Shown piece by piece: positions 50,156-58,916 of a DNA stretch of 64,000 nucleotides. The number at the start of each line of letters is the position of its first letter. Position 1 is the first letter of the stretch. The translations under genes and the position numbers were made by a program. The stretch comes from an uncultured Lacinutrix sp. (GTDB lineage: Bacteria > Bacteroidota > Bacteroidia > Flavobacteriales > Flavobacteriaceae), in contig NZ_CANMRQ010000012.1 of NCBI RefSeq assembly GCF_947500325.1, positions 1 through 64,000 on the forward strand. Reading direction: 5' to 3'. The notes under the pieces are model-generated. The model was not told the DNA's origin, ran no database searches, and saw nothing but the letters and a program-made list of their open reading frames with translations.

Positions 50156-51049
50156 CTATTTTCCTATTCTAAATTGTTCAGGAGTGGTTTCGGTTTGTCT
50201 TTTAAAATATTTGTAGAAGTTTGTTGTTTCTTCGAAACCAGATTTGTAAGCAATTTCTTTAATGGATAAATTAGTGTTAAGTAGCAACCTTTTAATCTGT
50301 TTAGTAGAAATTTCATCTACAAATTGTTTTGCAGATTTATTAACAATATTCTTTGTAATTGTATTTATGGTTTTGGTGCTTACCCCCATTAGACTAGCAA
50401 AATCTTTGATTTTTAGAGTTTTATTAACGTTTTTTTCTACCAATCTTTGAAATTCGATAAATTCATTTAGATATTTTTTTTCAAAATTAAATTGTTTTCC
50501 TTCTGATTTTATTCGAAATAGTTTGGTAATTAAAATATGTAATTCGCTTCTTATAATACTTAAAGAATGACCGTCATTTACAGAAAAATACTCATCATTA
50601 ATTCGCTTTATGATTTGCTGAATATTTTTAAATTCCGAATCACTTAATTGTATTTTTGGAACACCTAATTGTTCGTTAAATAGCAACATTGTTTTTTGCG
50701 CTTCAATTTTTTCTAGATAACTCACTAAAAATTCATTGGTAAAAAGTAGCAGTGAGCCTTTTAGCTTTTGGCTTTTAAAAAATTTATGAATTTGGTCTTT
50801 TCTTATAGTAAGTAAAGTACCTTTTGAACATTTATAATCTGTAAAATCTATTGCGTGAAACCCATTCCCTTTTTCGATAAATAAGAGAATATAAAACTCT
50901 ACTTTATGATGTGCTTCTATGGAATGGTCTAGATCGGTTCGTTGATATAACTCCTCTAGTTTGACGATATCAAAATGTGCTCTTGTATTTTGTTGGTTTT
51001 GAAATTTTATGTGTTTTGTTTGTTTTTTCTTCATTTTCTCAAATGGCAT
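50156..51049 (-). CDS. AraC-family transcriptional regulator
   Basis: At 297 residues it has an N-terminal cupin-like sensing region (about 35-135, with HKVEFYILLFIEKGNGFHAIDF) and a C-terminal AraC DNA-binding domain. The second helix-turn-helix shows the signature SIKEIAYKSGFEETTNFYKYFKRQTETTPEQFR. The ligand is unknown. Two ATG starts (51049 and 51034) fit. A likely target is the methyltransferase and lipoprotein pair downstream (94 bases away). A 10-base inverted repeat lies upstream. Confidence 0.9.
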   Translation of the reverse strand: MPFEKMKKKQTKHIKFQNQQNTRAHFDIVKLEELYQRTDLDHSIEAHHKVEFYILLFIEKGNGFHAIDFTDYKCSKGTLLTIRKDQIHKFFKSQKLKGSLLLFTNEFLVSYLEKIEAQKTMLLFNEQLGVPKIQLSDSEFKNIQQIIKRINDEYFSVNDGHSLSIIRSELHILITKLFRIKSEGKQFNFEKKYLNEFIEFQRLVEKNVNKTLKIKDFASLMGVSTKTINTITKNIVNKSAKQFVDEISTKQIKRLLLNTNLSIKEIAYKSGFEETTNFYKYFKRQTETTPEQFRIGK

Positions 51050-51061
51050 ACAATATTTCGT

Positions 51062-51092
51062 TGATAAAAAATCGTTTTAATGTTTTTTATCA
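51062..51092. promoter_or_regulatory. Inverted repeat ahead of the AraC-type gene
   Basis: TGATAAAAAA pairs perfectly with TTTTTTATCA around an 11-base spacer, about 12 bases from the start of the regulator gene. It also lies 45 bases beyond the stop of the minus-strand receptor gene, so it may be an operator, a terminator, or both. Confidence 0.4.
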
Positions 51093-51136
51093 GACGTTAA
51101 ACGAAATTAGTTAATTTTGTTGACAAAATCATGCTT

Positions 51137-53422
51137 CTAAAAAGCTACACGAAAGTTAATATTAGGTGTAAAACCAAGCGATTCGTTTTCAATTTTAGAA
51201 ATAGAATCGTCAGGATTTAGAATATAGTAAGTATTTAAAATATTCTTGCGATTAAGAAGATTCCAAATAGAGATACCAACTTTAGCTTTTACCTTTTTAG
51301 CTAAATAAAAACTGTAAGTAGAAGAGAAGTCTGTTCTAAAATAGTCACTTAAATTAGAACTGTTAGGAGTATTGTAGTTTATTGTATCATCAAAAACTGG
51401 TGTTTCAGAATTTGGAGTTGTTATTGGTCTTCCAGAACGCCAATTTACACCTAAAGCTAATTTTAAATTCTTTATTGTATAAGTCTTAGCAAAAGTTATA
51501 GCATGAACTAAATTTGTATTATTTGAAAAATCTTGAGCATTATTTAAAGTTGGAAAGTTATATTCATTATTGCTAAACGAATAACTTAACCAAGTACTCA
51601 TATTTGCAAACTGTTTATTAATTAAAAAATCGAAACCTTTAGTATTGTATTGTCCAATAGCGTTAATGCTTTGAAATTGATTTTGGAACCCTTGGCTTCG
51701 GGTTGTAATACCTTCTACTTTCTTAGAAAAAATTTCAGCACTAATGAGTAAATTGTTTTTGTTATAATGTAATCCTAAAGAGGTTTGGGTACTTCGTATT
51801 ATTGGGAAGGTTGTATTGTTAGCTAAAACCCAACGCCGTTTTTCTATACCTAAAAAATCATTTTGTCGATCTATAACTTGTGATGTGGCTTGGCTTTTAA
51901 ATTCTGCTAGAAACTCTACTTTAAAATGATCTAAGAAACGTTGATTAATACTCAATCTTGGTTCTACAAATAGTAAGTTAAATGGTTTGTAATAATTACT
52001 TCTTGCTCCAATTTTTAAATGTGTGTTTTTATTTTCAGAAGAAAAATTAACTTCACTAAAAGTAGCATGAGTTTCTACAACACGTTTTATATTACTTCTA
52101 AATGCGGGATTATTAATGTCTTCTAAATTAGTAATGCCAACTTCATTATATTGATAACCTATAAGCCAATTAAAACGATCATTAAAATCGATTAATGTTT
52201 TAAAAATAATGCTATTATCTAAAACTTCATTTTTTTGAATGAGTTCTTGGTTATTTGCTATATCAAAATTTGTGGCATTAAGATTATAATTAGAAAATTG
52301 AACTTTTAAATTAGTACTCAAAGTTTTATCCCATTGTCTATTATATGATATTCCAGATGCGATATTACCTTGCGTAATATTACTTTTACGAGACGTGTTA
52401 GCAGTGTTTTCAAGATAATCTAAAGCATTAAAAATCGAGGTAAAGCTTAATCTTATTTTATCTTTTTTAGATAAATCGTATAATAGTTTAGCACTTACAT
52501 CGTAAAAATAAAAAGATTCATTAGAAGTATTACTTTGATTTGAATGGCTATCTGTGTTTTGAAAAATACGATCAAAATACCTATTATAAGTAGGTGTTTC
52601 TATGGCATCTGTAATAGAGCGTCTACCAGCTATTTGAAACTCTAAATTGTCCTTTAATTTAAGTTTAGCAAAGGCATCAGCTTGAATTAAATCTATACCA
52701 GCTCCAAACGTATTTTTTTTATTAATAGTATTATCTAAACGCATATCTATAGTACTAGATACACCATCTCCATAGATGGCACTTGTGCCATTTTTTGAGA
52801 CAATAACTTCTTTGGTGAGATAAGGGTTAAAAGCAGATATCATACCAAAAAAATGCCCAGATTGATACATCTTTATTCCATCCCAAAGTATTAAGTTTTG
52901 GTCATGCGTTCCACCACGAATATTAAGGTTAGATACACTTTCGTCTATACTTAAAACACCTGGAAGGGCTTGAATAGTTTGTAAAACATCTGGTTCTATT
53001 AACCCAGGTAAAATGCCAAATTGCTTTGGTTTTAAAACTATTTCTCCTGTTTTACTTTTTTCTAAACCAGATGTTAAATAGCTGTTTAAATATACTACTT
53101 CAAGTTGTTCTACTGGTTTGTTTCCTGATGTAGATTTTACAATAGCCACAAAACGACTATTTATAATTTTAAAATCTAAACCTGTTTTTATTTCTAAATA
53201 GGTTAGTGTTTCGTTAAAGGATAAGTCTTGAGAAGGAGCAATAAGATTTTTATCTTTTACAGCTATATCTGCATAAGTAAATCGAATACTAAAACGTGTT
53301 TCTATAGTTTTTAAAATTGAGGCAAGCGGTAGTTTTTCAGTTTTATCAGTTTGGGCAAAACTGTTATAAAAACTAAAAACAAAGGTAAATATTAAGAGCG
53401 TAATCTTAAAGTTGTTACTCAC
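51137..53422 (-). CDS. TonB-dependent outer-membrane receptor, signalling module 1
   Basis: The 761-residue receptor has a signal peptide (ending NSFAQ), an N-terminal STN-like signalling domain (about 28-95, LPLASILKTIETRFSIRFTYADIAV), a candidate TonB box (LEVVYLNSYL), and a plug (about 140-230, with PGVLSIDESVSNLNIRGGTHDQN and DGIKMYQSGHFFGMISAFNPYL). The barrel ends NFRVAF. STN plus an adjacent FecR and ECF sigma is the FecA-type surface-signalling arrangement. The ATG overlaps the fecR stop by 8 bases. The ligand is not identifiable; no iron-specific motif was recognised. Confidence 0.9.
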   Translation of the reverse strand: MSNNFKITLLIFTFVFSFYNSFAQTDKTEKLPLASILKTIETRFSIRFTYADIAVKDKNLIAPSQDLSFNETLTYLEIKTGLDFKIINSRFVAIVKSTSGNKPVEQLEVVYLNSYLTSGLEKSKTGEIVLKPKQFGILPGLIEPDVLQTIQALPGVLSIDESVSNLNIRGGTHDQNLILWDGIKMYQSGHFFGMISAFNPYLTKEVIVSKNGTSAIYGDGVSSTIDMRLDNTINKKNTFGAGIDLIQADAFAKLKLKDNLEFQIAGRRSITDAIETPTYNRYFDRIFQNTDSHSNQSNTSNESFYFYDVSAKLLYDLSKKDKIRLSFTSIFNALDYLENTANTSRKSNITQGNIASGISYNRQWDKTLSTNLKVQFSNYNLNATNFDIANNQELIQKNEVLDNSIIFKTLIDFNDRFNWLIGYQYNEVGITNLEDINNPAFRSNIKRVVETHATFSEVNFSSENKNTHLKIGARSNYYKPFNLLFVEPRLSINQRFLDHFKVEFLAEFKSQATSQVIDRQNDFLGIEKRRWVLANNTTFPIIRSTQTSLGLHYNKNNLLISAEIFSKKVEGITTRSQGFQNQFQSINAIGQYNTKGFDFLINKQFANMSTWLSYSFSNNEYNFPTLNNAQDFSNNTNLVHAITFAKTYTIKNLKLALGVNWRSGRPITTPNSETPVFDDTINYNTPNSSNLSDYFRTDFSSTYSFYLAKKVKAKVGISIWNLLNRKNILNTYYILNPDDSISKIENESLGFTPNINFRVAF

Positions 53423-54311
53423 GCTTTAGCGATATCTTATTACTATTTCTTGTAAAAGTTAAGTTAAGAGGTATTGTAATTGCTTTAATAGCGACGTCAA
53501 TATTATCATGTCCAAAACTTCCTGTAAATAGCTTCTTTGTGTTAATATTATTAACGTCTATTGATACGTTATATTGTCTTTCAAACTCTGCAATAACTTG
53601 TGAAAACGGCATGCTTTTAAAGGCACTTTCGTTATTAATCCAATACGGATTTGTTTCTATTACTGTTAGGTCTTTTATAAAAATATTATCTAAAATTAAA
53701 AAGCGCTCTCCAGGTTTTAAAATTTTAGAATGTAATTCACTTTCTACTTTAACACTACCTTCATAGCAAATAACCTCAAAAAGGTCGTCTCTGTTTTTTA
53801 CATTAAATTCTGTGCCTAATACAGAAATAGAACCAGATGTTGTGTTTACAGTAAACTTTTCTCCTTTAGCTACTTTAAAATAAGCTTCGCCATTAAGGTC
53901 TAAATTTCTATTACTATCCCAATTATTGTCGTTGTATGTTAAAGTAGACATGGCATTTAAAATAACTTGAGATTCATCAGGCAAGCTAATGCTTTCCTTT
54001 TGCGCAATTTCTGTTTTTATACTTGTGTCTATATTTGAAGTGAAATAATAGAACCCAAAACAAATGGTTATAACAGCTGCTACACGTAACAACGGTTTTA
54101 ACCAATTGTTTTGTTTTTGCGTTCTATTTTTGAGGGATAAATTTAATTTTTCTAATTCACTATCTGTATCAAAATGATTCGGTTTAAAACGCTTAATAGC
54201 ATTGTCCAACCTTATTAATTCAGTATAGTCATCAAGCTCTTTAAAAGCTTCTAACTCTTGCGAATTAAGGTTGTTATCTAACCATTTCGTTATTAAATCT
54301 TCTTTTTTCAT
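53415..54311 (-). CDS. FecR-family anti-sigma factor, module 1
   Basis: The 298-residue protein has a cytoplasmic N-terminal sigma-binding part, one membrane helix (about 72-90, LLRVAAVITICFGFYYF), a FecR domain with SLPDESQVILNAMSTLTYN and GEAYFKVAKGEKFTVNTTSGSISVLGTEFNV, and a C-terminal DUF4974-type segment (SAFKSMPFSQVIAEFERQYNVSI). It relays the receptor signal to the sigma factor. A sigma-type promoter lies directly upstream. Confidence 0.92.
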   Translation of the reverse strand: MKKEDLITKWLDNNLNSQELEAFKELDDYTELIRLDNAIKRFKPNHFDTDSELEKLNLSLKNRTQKQNNWLKPLLRVAAVITICFGFYYFTSNIDTSIKTEIAQKESISLPDESQVILNAMSTLTYNDNNWDSNRNLDLNGEAYFKVAKGEKFTVNTTSGSISVLGTEFNVKNRDDLFEVICYEGSVKVESELHSKILKPGERFLILDNIFIKDLTVIETNPYWINNESAFKSMPFSQVIAEFERQYNVSIDVNNINTKKLFTGSFGHDNIDVAIKAITIPLNLTFTRNSNKISLKRE

Positions 54312-54325
54312 AATGTCTATCAGTT

Positions 54326-54354
54326 ATAAAACAACTTAAAACTAAAAACTCCTA
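54326..54354 (-). promoter_or_regulatory. Predicted ECF-type promoter of fecR-receptor module 1
   Basis: On the minus strand TAGGAG begins at 54354, and GTTTTA begins 22 bases later at 54332; the fecR ATG is 21 bases beyond that. The identical 22-base offset and 21-base distance to fecR recur in module 2. It fits a two-box promoter for the sigma factor encoded next door. Confidence 0.65.
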
Positions 54355-54370
54355 CTTAATTTATAGAAAA

Positions 54371-54886
54371 TTATAATTCAGAAATAGTTTCACGTAGTTT
54401 TTTTAACGCACCATAAATACGTTTTTCTACTGCTTTGGTACTAATGTTTAATAATTCGGCAATTTCTTTATGTCTTTTTCCTTCTACTCTACTTAATAAA
54501 AAAGCTGTACGTTGGGCTTCAGTTAAGTTAGAAATAGCTTTTTGTAATTTCTGCATGTATTCACCTTCTTCCATTAAAAATTCTGGAGATTCATGTGTAT
54601 GCGATTTAGGTTTGTTTTTTTGATAATTTAAAACAACTTTTTGATGCTTTACTTCATTGAGCATTAAATTATTTCCAATCGTAAATAAAAAACTTTTAGC
54701 CTTGCTGGGAGTTACTTTTTTACAATTTTCCCATAATTTAATAAAGGCTTCTTGGGTTTTATCTTTTGGGTTTAAATACTCTCCATATCTATAGTGTAAG
54801 AAATTGTAAAGGTCATTAGAATACTTTTTAAATAAACTATTAAAAAGGGCTTCTTCACAAATATTCTCATGCAATTTTTTTGCCAT
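54371..54886 (-). CDS. ECF RNA polymerase sigma factor, module 1
   Basis: The 171-residue sigma factor has region 2 (about 18-80, with NFLHYRYGEYLNPKDKTQEAFIKLWENC) and region 4 (about 112-165, with LTEAQRTAFLLSRVEGKRHKEIAELLNISTKAVEKRIYGALKKLRE). It is a FecI-like group member partnered with the FecR encoded 59 bases downstream. Paralogous with the module 2 sigma factor. Confidence 0.94.
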   Translation of the reverse strand: MAKKLHENICEEALFNSLFKKYSNDLYNFLHYRYGEYLNPKDKTQEAFIKLWENCKKVTPSKAKSFLFTIGNNLMLNEVKHQKVVLNYQKNKPKSHTHESPEFLMEEGEYMQKLQKAISNLTEAQRTAFLLSRVEGKRHKEIAELLNISTKAVEKRIYGALKKLRETISEL

Positions 54887-54932
54887 TGGTATTTTTTAGA
54901 TTGCATAAATGTAAAAAAAATGAATATAGGAT

Positions 54933-54960
54933 TAGGAATTTTTAAAAGTAAATTGTTTTA
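54933..54960 (+). promoter_or_regulatory. Orphan ECF-type promoter on the plus strand, module 1
   Basis: TAGGAA (54933-54938), 16 bases, GTTTTA (54955-54960). The central bases TTTTTAAAAGTAA match the module 2 copy at 58917 closely. There is no coding gene downstream before the terminator at 55019-55049. Confidence 0.6.
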
Positions 54961-55050
54961 GTAGTATAAGAAAATAAAGTAATGCCATATTACTTTCTTT
55001 AGTTGGTTACTAAGTTGGAAGAGCTATTATTTGTGATAGCTCTTTTTTTA
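54961..55050 (+). ncRNA. Candidate small RNA or relic 3' UTR, module 1
   Basis: From the orphan promoter a transcript of about 85 bases would form a hairpin AAAGTAAT/ATTACTTT (54976-54996) and end at the intrinsic terminator AAGAGCTAT/ATAGCTCTT with seven T. The sequence AATGCCAT and the terminator layout also occur after the module 2 lipoprotein gene at 60731-60800. Either a lipoprotein gene was deleted between promoter and terminator, or this is a real sigma-dependent small RNA. No open frame is present. Confidence 0.5.
55019..55049 (+). terminator. Intrinsic terminator facing plus strand, module 1 intergenic region
   Basis: Stem AAGAGCTAT (55019-55027) with ATAGCTCTT (55036-55044), loop TATTTGTG, then T through 55049. 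The T-run is only on the plus strand, where no gene is upstream within the intergenic region. Confidence 0.85.
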
Positions 55051-55078
55051 GTGTACAAGTTTAAAATTGTATTAGTAT

Positions 55079-57370
55079 TTAATTAAAAGAGACTCTAAAA
55101 CTAATATTTGGTGTCAATCCAAGTGATATGTTTTCTACTTTAGATACTGTTTCATTATTTATTATATAATAACTATTAATAGTGTTCTTTTTATTTAGAA
55201 TATTCCATATAGAAGCACCAATAATTGCTTTTTTATTGTATAGTTTAAATTGATATGTAGTCGAAAAATCTGCTCTTAAATAATCATCTAAACGACTACT
55301 ATTTGGTGCTTGGTAATTAATTGAATTATCAAAAATTGGATTAGTAGCTATTGGTGCAGTATTAGGTTTTCCTGAATGCCAATTGAAGCCCAATCCTATT
55401 TTTAATTTTTTTAAAGTATAAGTACTCGCGAAATTTATAACATGTCTTATATCTACATTATTAGGAAAGCTTTTTCCATTGTTTAAGGTGTTGAAAGTGT
55501 ATAAATTAGAACTATAACTATAACTTAACCAGGCATTAAACTGGTTATTAAATTGCTTGTTAATTAAAAAATCTACACCTTTTATTTGATAGCCACCAAT
55601 AGCGTTTACAAATTGATATTGATTAAGGAAACCTTGACTTCTAGTAGTAATTCCATCTACTTGTTTTATATAAGCTTCAGCACTAATTAAGAGCTTATTT
55701 TTATTATAACTTACGCCTAAACTAGTTTGTTTACTTTTAATAATTGGAATCGTTGTATTGTTTGCTAAAACCCATCTCCGTTTTTCTATTCCTAAGAAAT
55801 CATTTTGTAAATCTATAATTTGCGAGGTACTTTGACTTTTATATTCACCTGAGATTTCTGCTCTGAAATGTTTTAAAAATTGTTGACTAAAATGTAAGCG
55901 AGGCTCTACTATATGCATATTAAACTTCCTATAATAATTATCTCTAACGCCAATTTTTAATAAGGTACTTTTATTTTTAGAGAAATAATTGACTTCCATA
56001 TAGCCGGCATAACTTCTAATAACACGTTTTATAGAACTTCTAAATAAAGGGTTATTAACATCTTCTAGGTTACTAATACCAATTTCTGAAAATTGAAATC
56101 CAGCGTTTAGATTAATATGTTTGTTGAAATTATAATTAGCTTCAAATTTAAAACCATTATCAATGACTTTGTTTTCTTGAATTAAACGTTGATCATTTAA
56201 AATGTCATAATTAATAGCATCTAAGTCATAATTTGAATAATAAAATTGAACATCAGTACTAATCTTATTATTCCAATGACGTTGATAGCTTATACCAGAA
56301 ACAATACTTTTTTGTTTTAATTTACTTTCTGAAGCTTCATTTATAGAGCTTATTATTGCTTGTTCTTCATAATTTAAGGCATTATATATATTAAGAAAAT
56401 TGAATCGAAGTTTATCTTTTTTAGAAATATCATATAAAAATTTTAATGATAAATCGTAAAAATAAAAGTTTTCATTTTTTGAAATTGAGGCATCGTCTTC
56501 GTTAGTTAAATCAGAATCTTGAAATATACGTTCGAAATATTGATTATATGTAGGCGTGTTTACAATATCTGTTATAGAGCGTCTTGCAGCAATTTGTAGT
56601 TCTGTTTTTTTACTTAAAGGTAGTAAAGCAAAACCATCTACATTAATAGAATTAATACCTAAACCACTATCATGTTTTTGATTTAAATTGTCTGATAATC
56701 TCATATCAATAACACTAGAAACACCATCGCCATATTTTGCGCTAGTTCCATTTTTATACACAGAAACATTATTAGTTAGATAGGGATTAAAAGCAGATAT
56801 TAATCCAAAAAAATGACCAGATTGATACATTTTTATACCATCATATAACAATAGGTTTTGATCATGCGTGCCTCCGCGAATATTTATATTTGAAATAGTT
56901 TCGTCTGCGCTTAAAACACCCGGAAGTGATTGTATAGTTTGTAAAACATCAGGTTCAATTAATCCCGGTAGAATACCAAATTGACTTGGCTTTATAGTAA
57001 TACTTCCTGTATTATTTTTGTAAATTCCAGTAGTTAAATAGTTTGAAATAACAACATTTTCTAACTTTTGAAAATTAAAACTTTCAGAGTCTCTTCTATA
57101 GTTAGAGATCGTTATAAATTCATTGTTTAATTTGTTGAAAATAAGTTTGGTTTGCTTTTCTAATGAGACTAAAATAGTATCTAAATCGTTCGCATCGATA
57201 TAAACAATATTAATGTTATTTATATCAGCATCTGCATAAGAAAAATTGACTTTGAATTTTTGTTCTATTATATTCAATACCTCTGCTAATGGTTGTTTTT
57301 TGTCTTGAGAAAAAACAGTAAAGCAACCAAAAAAAAATACAAATAGGGTAAGTTTTGTAAATTTAATCAA
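55079..57370 (-). CDS. TonB-dependent outer-membrane receptor, signalling module 2
   Basis: The 763-residue paralogue of the module 1 receptor follows it in order: signal peptide (ending TVFSQ), STN-like domain with QPLAEVLNIIEQKFKVNFSYADADI, the LENVVISNYL segment, the plug with RGGTHDQNLLLYDGIKMYQSGHFFGLISAFNPYL, and the barrel ending SFRVSFN. Extensive identity in plug and in EKRRWVLANNTT suggests a similar ligand, while exposed barrel loops vary. The start overlaps the fecR stop by 8 bases, exactly as in module 1. Confidence 0.9.
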   Translation of the reverse strand: MIKFTKLTLFVFFFGCFTVFSQDKKQPLAEVLNIIEQKFKVNFSYADADINNINIVYIDANDLDTILVSLEKQTKLIFNKLNNEFITISNYRRDSESFNFQKLENVVISNYLTTGIYKNNTGSITIKPSQFGILPGLIEPDVLQTIQSLPGVLSADETISNINIRGGTHDQNLLLYDGIKMYQSGHFFGLISAFNPYLTNNVSVYKNGTSAKYGDGVSSVIDMRLSDNLNQKHDSGLGINSINVDGFALLPLSKKTELQIAARRSITDIVNTPTYNQYFERIFQDSDLTNEDDASISKNENFYFYDLSLKFLYDISKKDKLRFNFLNIYNALNYEEQAIISSINEASESKLKQKSIVSGISYQRHWNNKISTDVQFYYSNYDLDAINYDILNDQRLIQENKVIDNGFKFEANYNFNKHINLNAGFQFSEIGISNLEDVNNPLFRSSIKRVIRSYAGYMEVNYFSKNKSTLLKIGVRDNYYRKFNMHIVEPRLHFSQQFLKHFRAEISGEYKSQSTSQIIDLQNDFLGIEKRRWVLANNTTIPIIKSKQTSLGVSYNKNKLLISAEAYIKQVDGITTRSQGFLNQYQFVNAIGGYQIKGVDFLINKQFNNQFNAWLSYSYSSNLYTFNTLNNGKSFPNNVDIRHVINFASTYTLKKLKIGLGFNWHSGKPNTAPIATNPIFDNSINYQAPNSSRLDDYLRADFSTTYQFKLYNKKAIIGASIWNILNKKNTINSYYIINNETVSKVENISLGLTPNISFRVSFN

Positions 57371-58259
57371 GCGACAATATAATGGTATTATTCTTTTTAG
57401 TATAGTTTAATTGTAATGGTTGAGTGATTGCTTTTATAGCAATTTCAATATTATTATGAGTGAATTTACCAGTATAAATTTTTGAAGTGTCAATTTTTGA
57501 AGCATCAATAATAACATCATACTGTCTTTCAAATTCATTTAAAACATTAGCTAAAGGCACACTTTTGAATGCACTCATATTATTTAACCAATAAGGTTCA
57601 CTATTAGTAATTATATTGGCTTTTGTTGTTTTTTTGTTTAATGATAAAAAGGATTCGCCAGGTTTAAGTTTCATTTTCAAATTATTATATGCAACCTCAA
57701 CTAAACCTTCATAACAAATAACTTCAAAATAATTTAAACGTTGTTTTACATTAAATTGGGTTCCTAAAACTGAAACAATGCCATTTTCTGTTTTAACGTG
57801 AAACGTACTTCCTTTTGCTACTTTAAAAAAAGCTTCTCCTTCAAGTAGCACCTCTCTATTTTTTTTCCAGTTTTTTTTATTGAATGTAATTTTAGACAAT
57901 GCATTTAAATTCACTATTGATAAATCGGGTAACTCTACATTGGTTTTTTGTGCTAATTCTGTTCTGTAGTTTGTGTCTAAAGTGGTCGTGTAATAATAAG
58001 TAGATAAACAGATCGCTAGAATAGCTGCAACTTTAAGTAATGGATTTAACCAATTTTTAGAAGATTGTTTTTTACATCCAATCTTATGTGAAATTGTATT
58101 AAATGTAGCTTCTGCGTCAAAGTCAGGTGCTTTATATTCTTTAGTAAAGCTTGATAGCTTTATTAATGACTCGTAGTCCTCAAGTGCCTTAAAAGCTTTA
58201 AGTTCTTCAGGACTTAAGTCATTATCTAACCATTTTTTTATTAATTCTTCTTTTTCCAT
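57363..58259 (-). CDS. FecR-family anti-sigma factor, module 2
   Basis: At 298 residues it is a paralogue of the 53.4 kb FecR. The membrane helix is near 73-90 (LLKVAAILAICLSTYYYT). FecR motifs include VELPDLSIVNLNALSKITFN and GEAFFKVAKGSTFHVKTENGIVSVLGTQFNV; the C-terminal FERQYDVIIDASKIDTSKIYTGKFTHNNIEIA region is conserved. Same promoter and spacing plan as module 1. Confidence 0.92.
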   Translation of the reverse strand: MEKEELIKKWLDNDLSPEELKAFKALEDYESLIKLSSFTKEYKAPDFDAEATFNTISHKIGCKKQSSKNWLNPLLKVAAILAICLSTYYYTTTLDTNYRTELAQKTNVELPDLSIVNLNALSKITFNKKNWKKNREVLLEGEAFFKVAKGSTFHVKTENGIVSVLGTQFNVKQRLNYFEVICYEGLVEVAYNNLKMKLKPGESFLSLNKKTTKANIITNSEPYWLNNMSAFKSVPLANVLNEFERQYDVIIDASKIDTSKIYTGKFTHNNIEIAIKAITQPLQLNYTKKNNTIILSLD

Positions 58260-58272
58260 AACTATCTTCGTG

Positions 58273-58302
58273 TATAAGACAGGATACTTTTAAAATTTCC
58301 TA
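58273..58302 (-). promoter_or_regulatory. Predicted ECF-type promoter of fecR-receptor module 2
   Basis: On the minus strand TAGGAA starts at 58302 and GTCTTATA starts at 58280 (22-base offset), 21 bases before the fecR ATG. The surrounding 35 or so bases are almost identical to those at 58911-58945 on the plus strand. Confidence 0.7.
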
Positions 58303-58344
58303 CCTATTGATAAAAAAAATAATTTTATGTTTTATGTAATAGAG

Positions 58345-58860
58345 CTATATACCATCAATTTCTTTTCGTAATTTTTTTAAAGCTCCATAAATACGTTTTT
58401 CAACAGCTTTTGTACTAATATCTAAAATTTCTGCAATTTCTTTAAATCGTTTACCTTCAACTCTATTCATTAAAAAGGCAACGCGCTGGGGTTCTGTTAA
58501 ATTAGCAATTGCTTTTTGTAATTTTTCTCTATATTCATTTTCTTCCATTAAAAACTCTGGAGATTCATTAGAGTAGTTTATAGGTTTAATCTTTGTGTAT
58601 TTTAAAACTACTTTTTGATGCGCTATTTCGTTTAATGTCAAGTTGTTTGCTGTGCTATATAGGTAGCTTTTTACTTTTTCAGGAGTTATTTTTTTACAGT
58701 TCTCCCATAATTTTATAAAAGCTTCTTGAGTTTTGTCTTTGGGGCTTATTTGTTCACCAAATTTATAGTATAAGAAATTGTGTAAGTCTTTAGAATGCTT
58801 ATTATAGAATGCTTGAAATCTGAATTCTTCACAAATGTCTTTATAAATATGTTTACTCAT
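58345..58860 (-). CDS. ECF RNA polymerase sigma factor, module 2
   Basis: The 171-residue protein has the region 2 pattern NFLYYKFGEQISPKDKTQEAFIKLWENC and the region 4 pattern LTEPQRVAFLMNRVEGKRFKEIAEILDISTKAVEKRIYGALKKLRKE. It is clearly paralogous to the 54.4 kb sigma. The 85 bases between it and fecR contain the predicted target promoter. Confidence 0.94.
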   Translation of the reverse strand: MSKHIYKDICEEFRFQAFYNKHSKDLHNFLYYKFGEQISPKDKTQEAFIKLWENCKKITPEKVKSYLYSTANNLTLNEIAHQKVVLKYTKIKPINYSNESPEFLMEENEYREKLQKAIANLTEPQRVAFLMNRVEGKRFKEIAEILDISTKAVEKRIYGALKKLRKEIDGI

Positions 58861-58916
58861 AGTCGAGTCAAATTAGTCTTTTATTTATTTAAATATAATT
58901 TTTTTTTATCAATAGG

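Noticed and set aside
47955-51049. Possible horizontally acquired island
   Set aside because: No integrase, repeat border, tRNA or obvious base-composition change was seen; the evidence is too weak.
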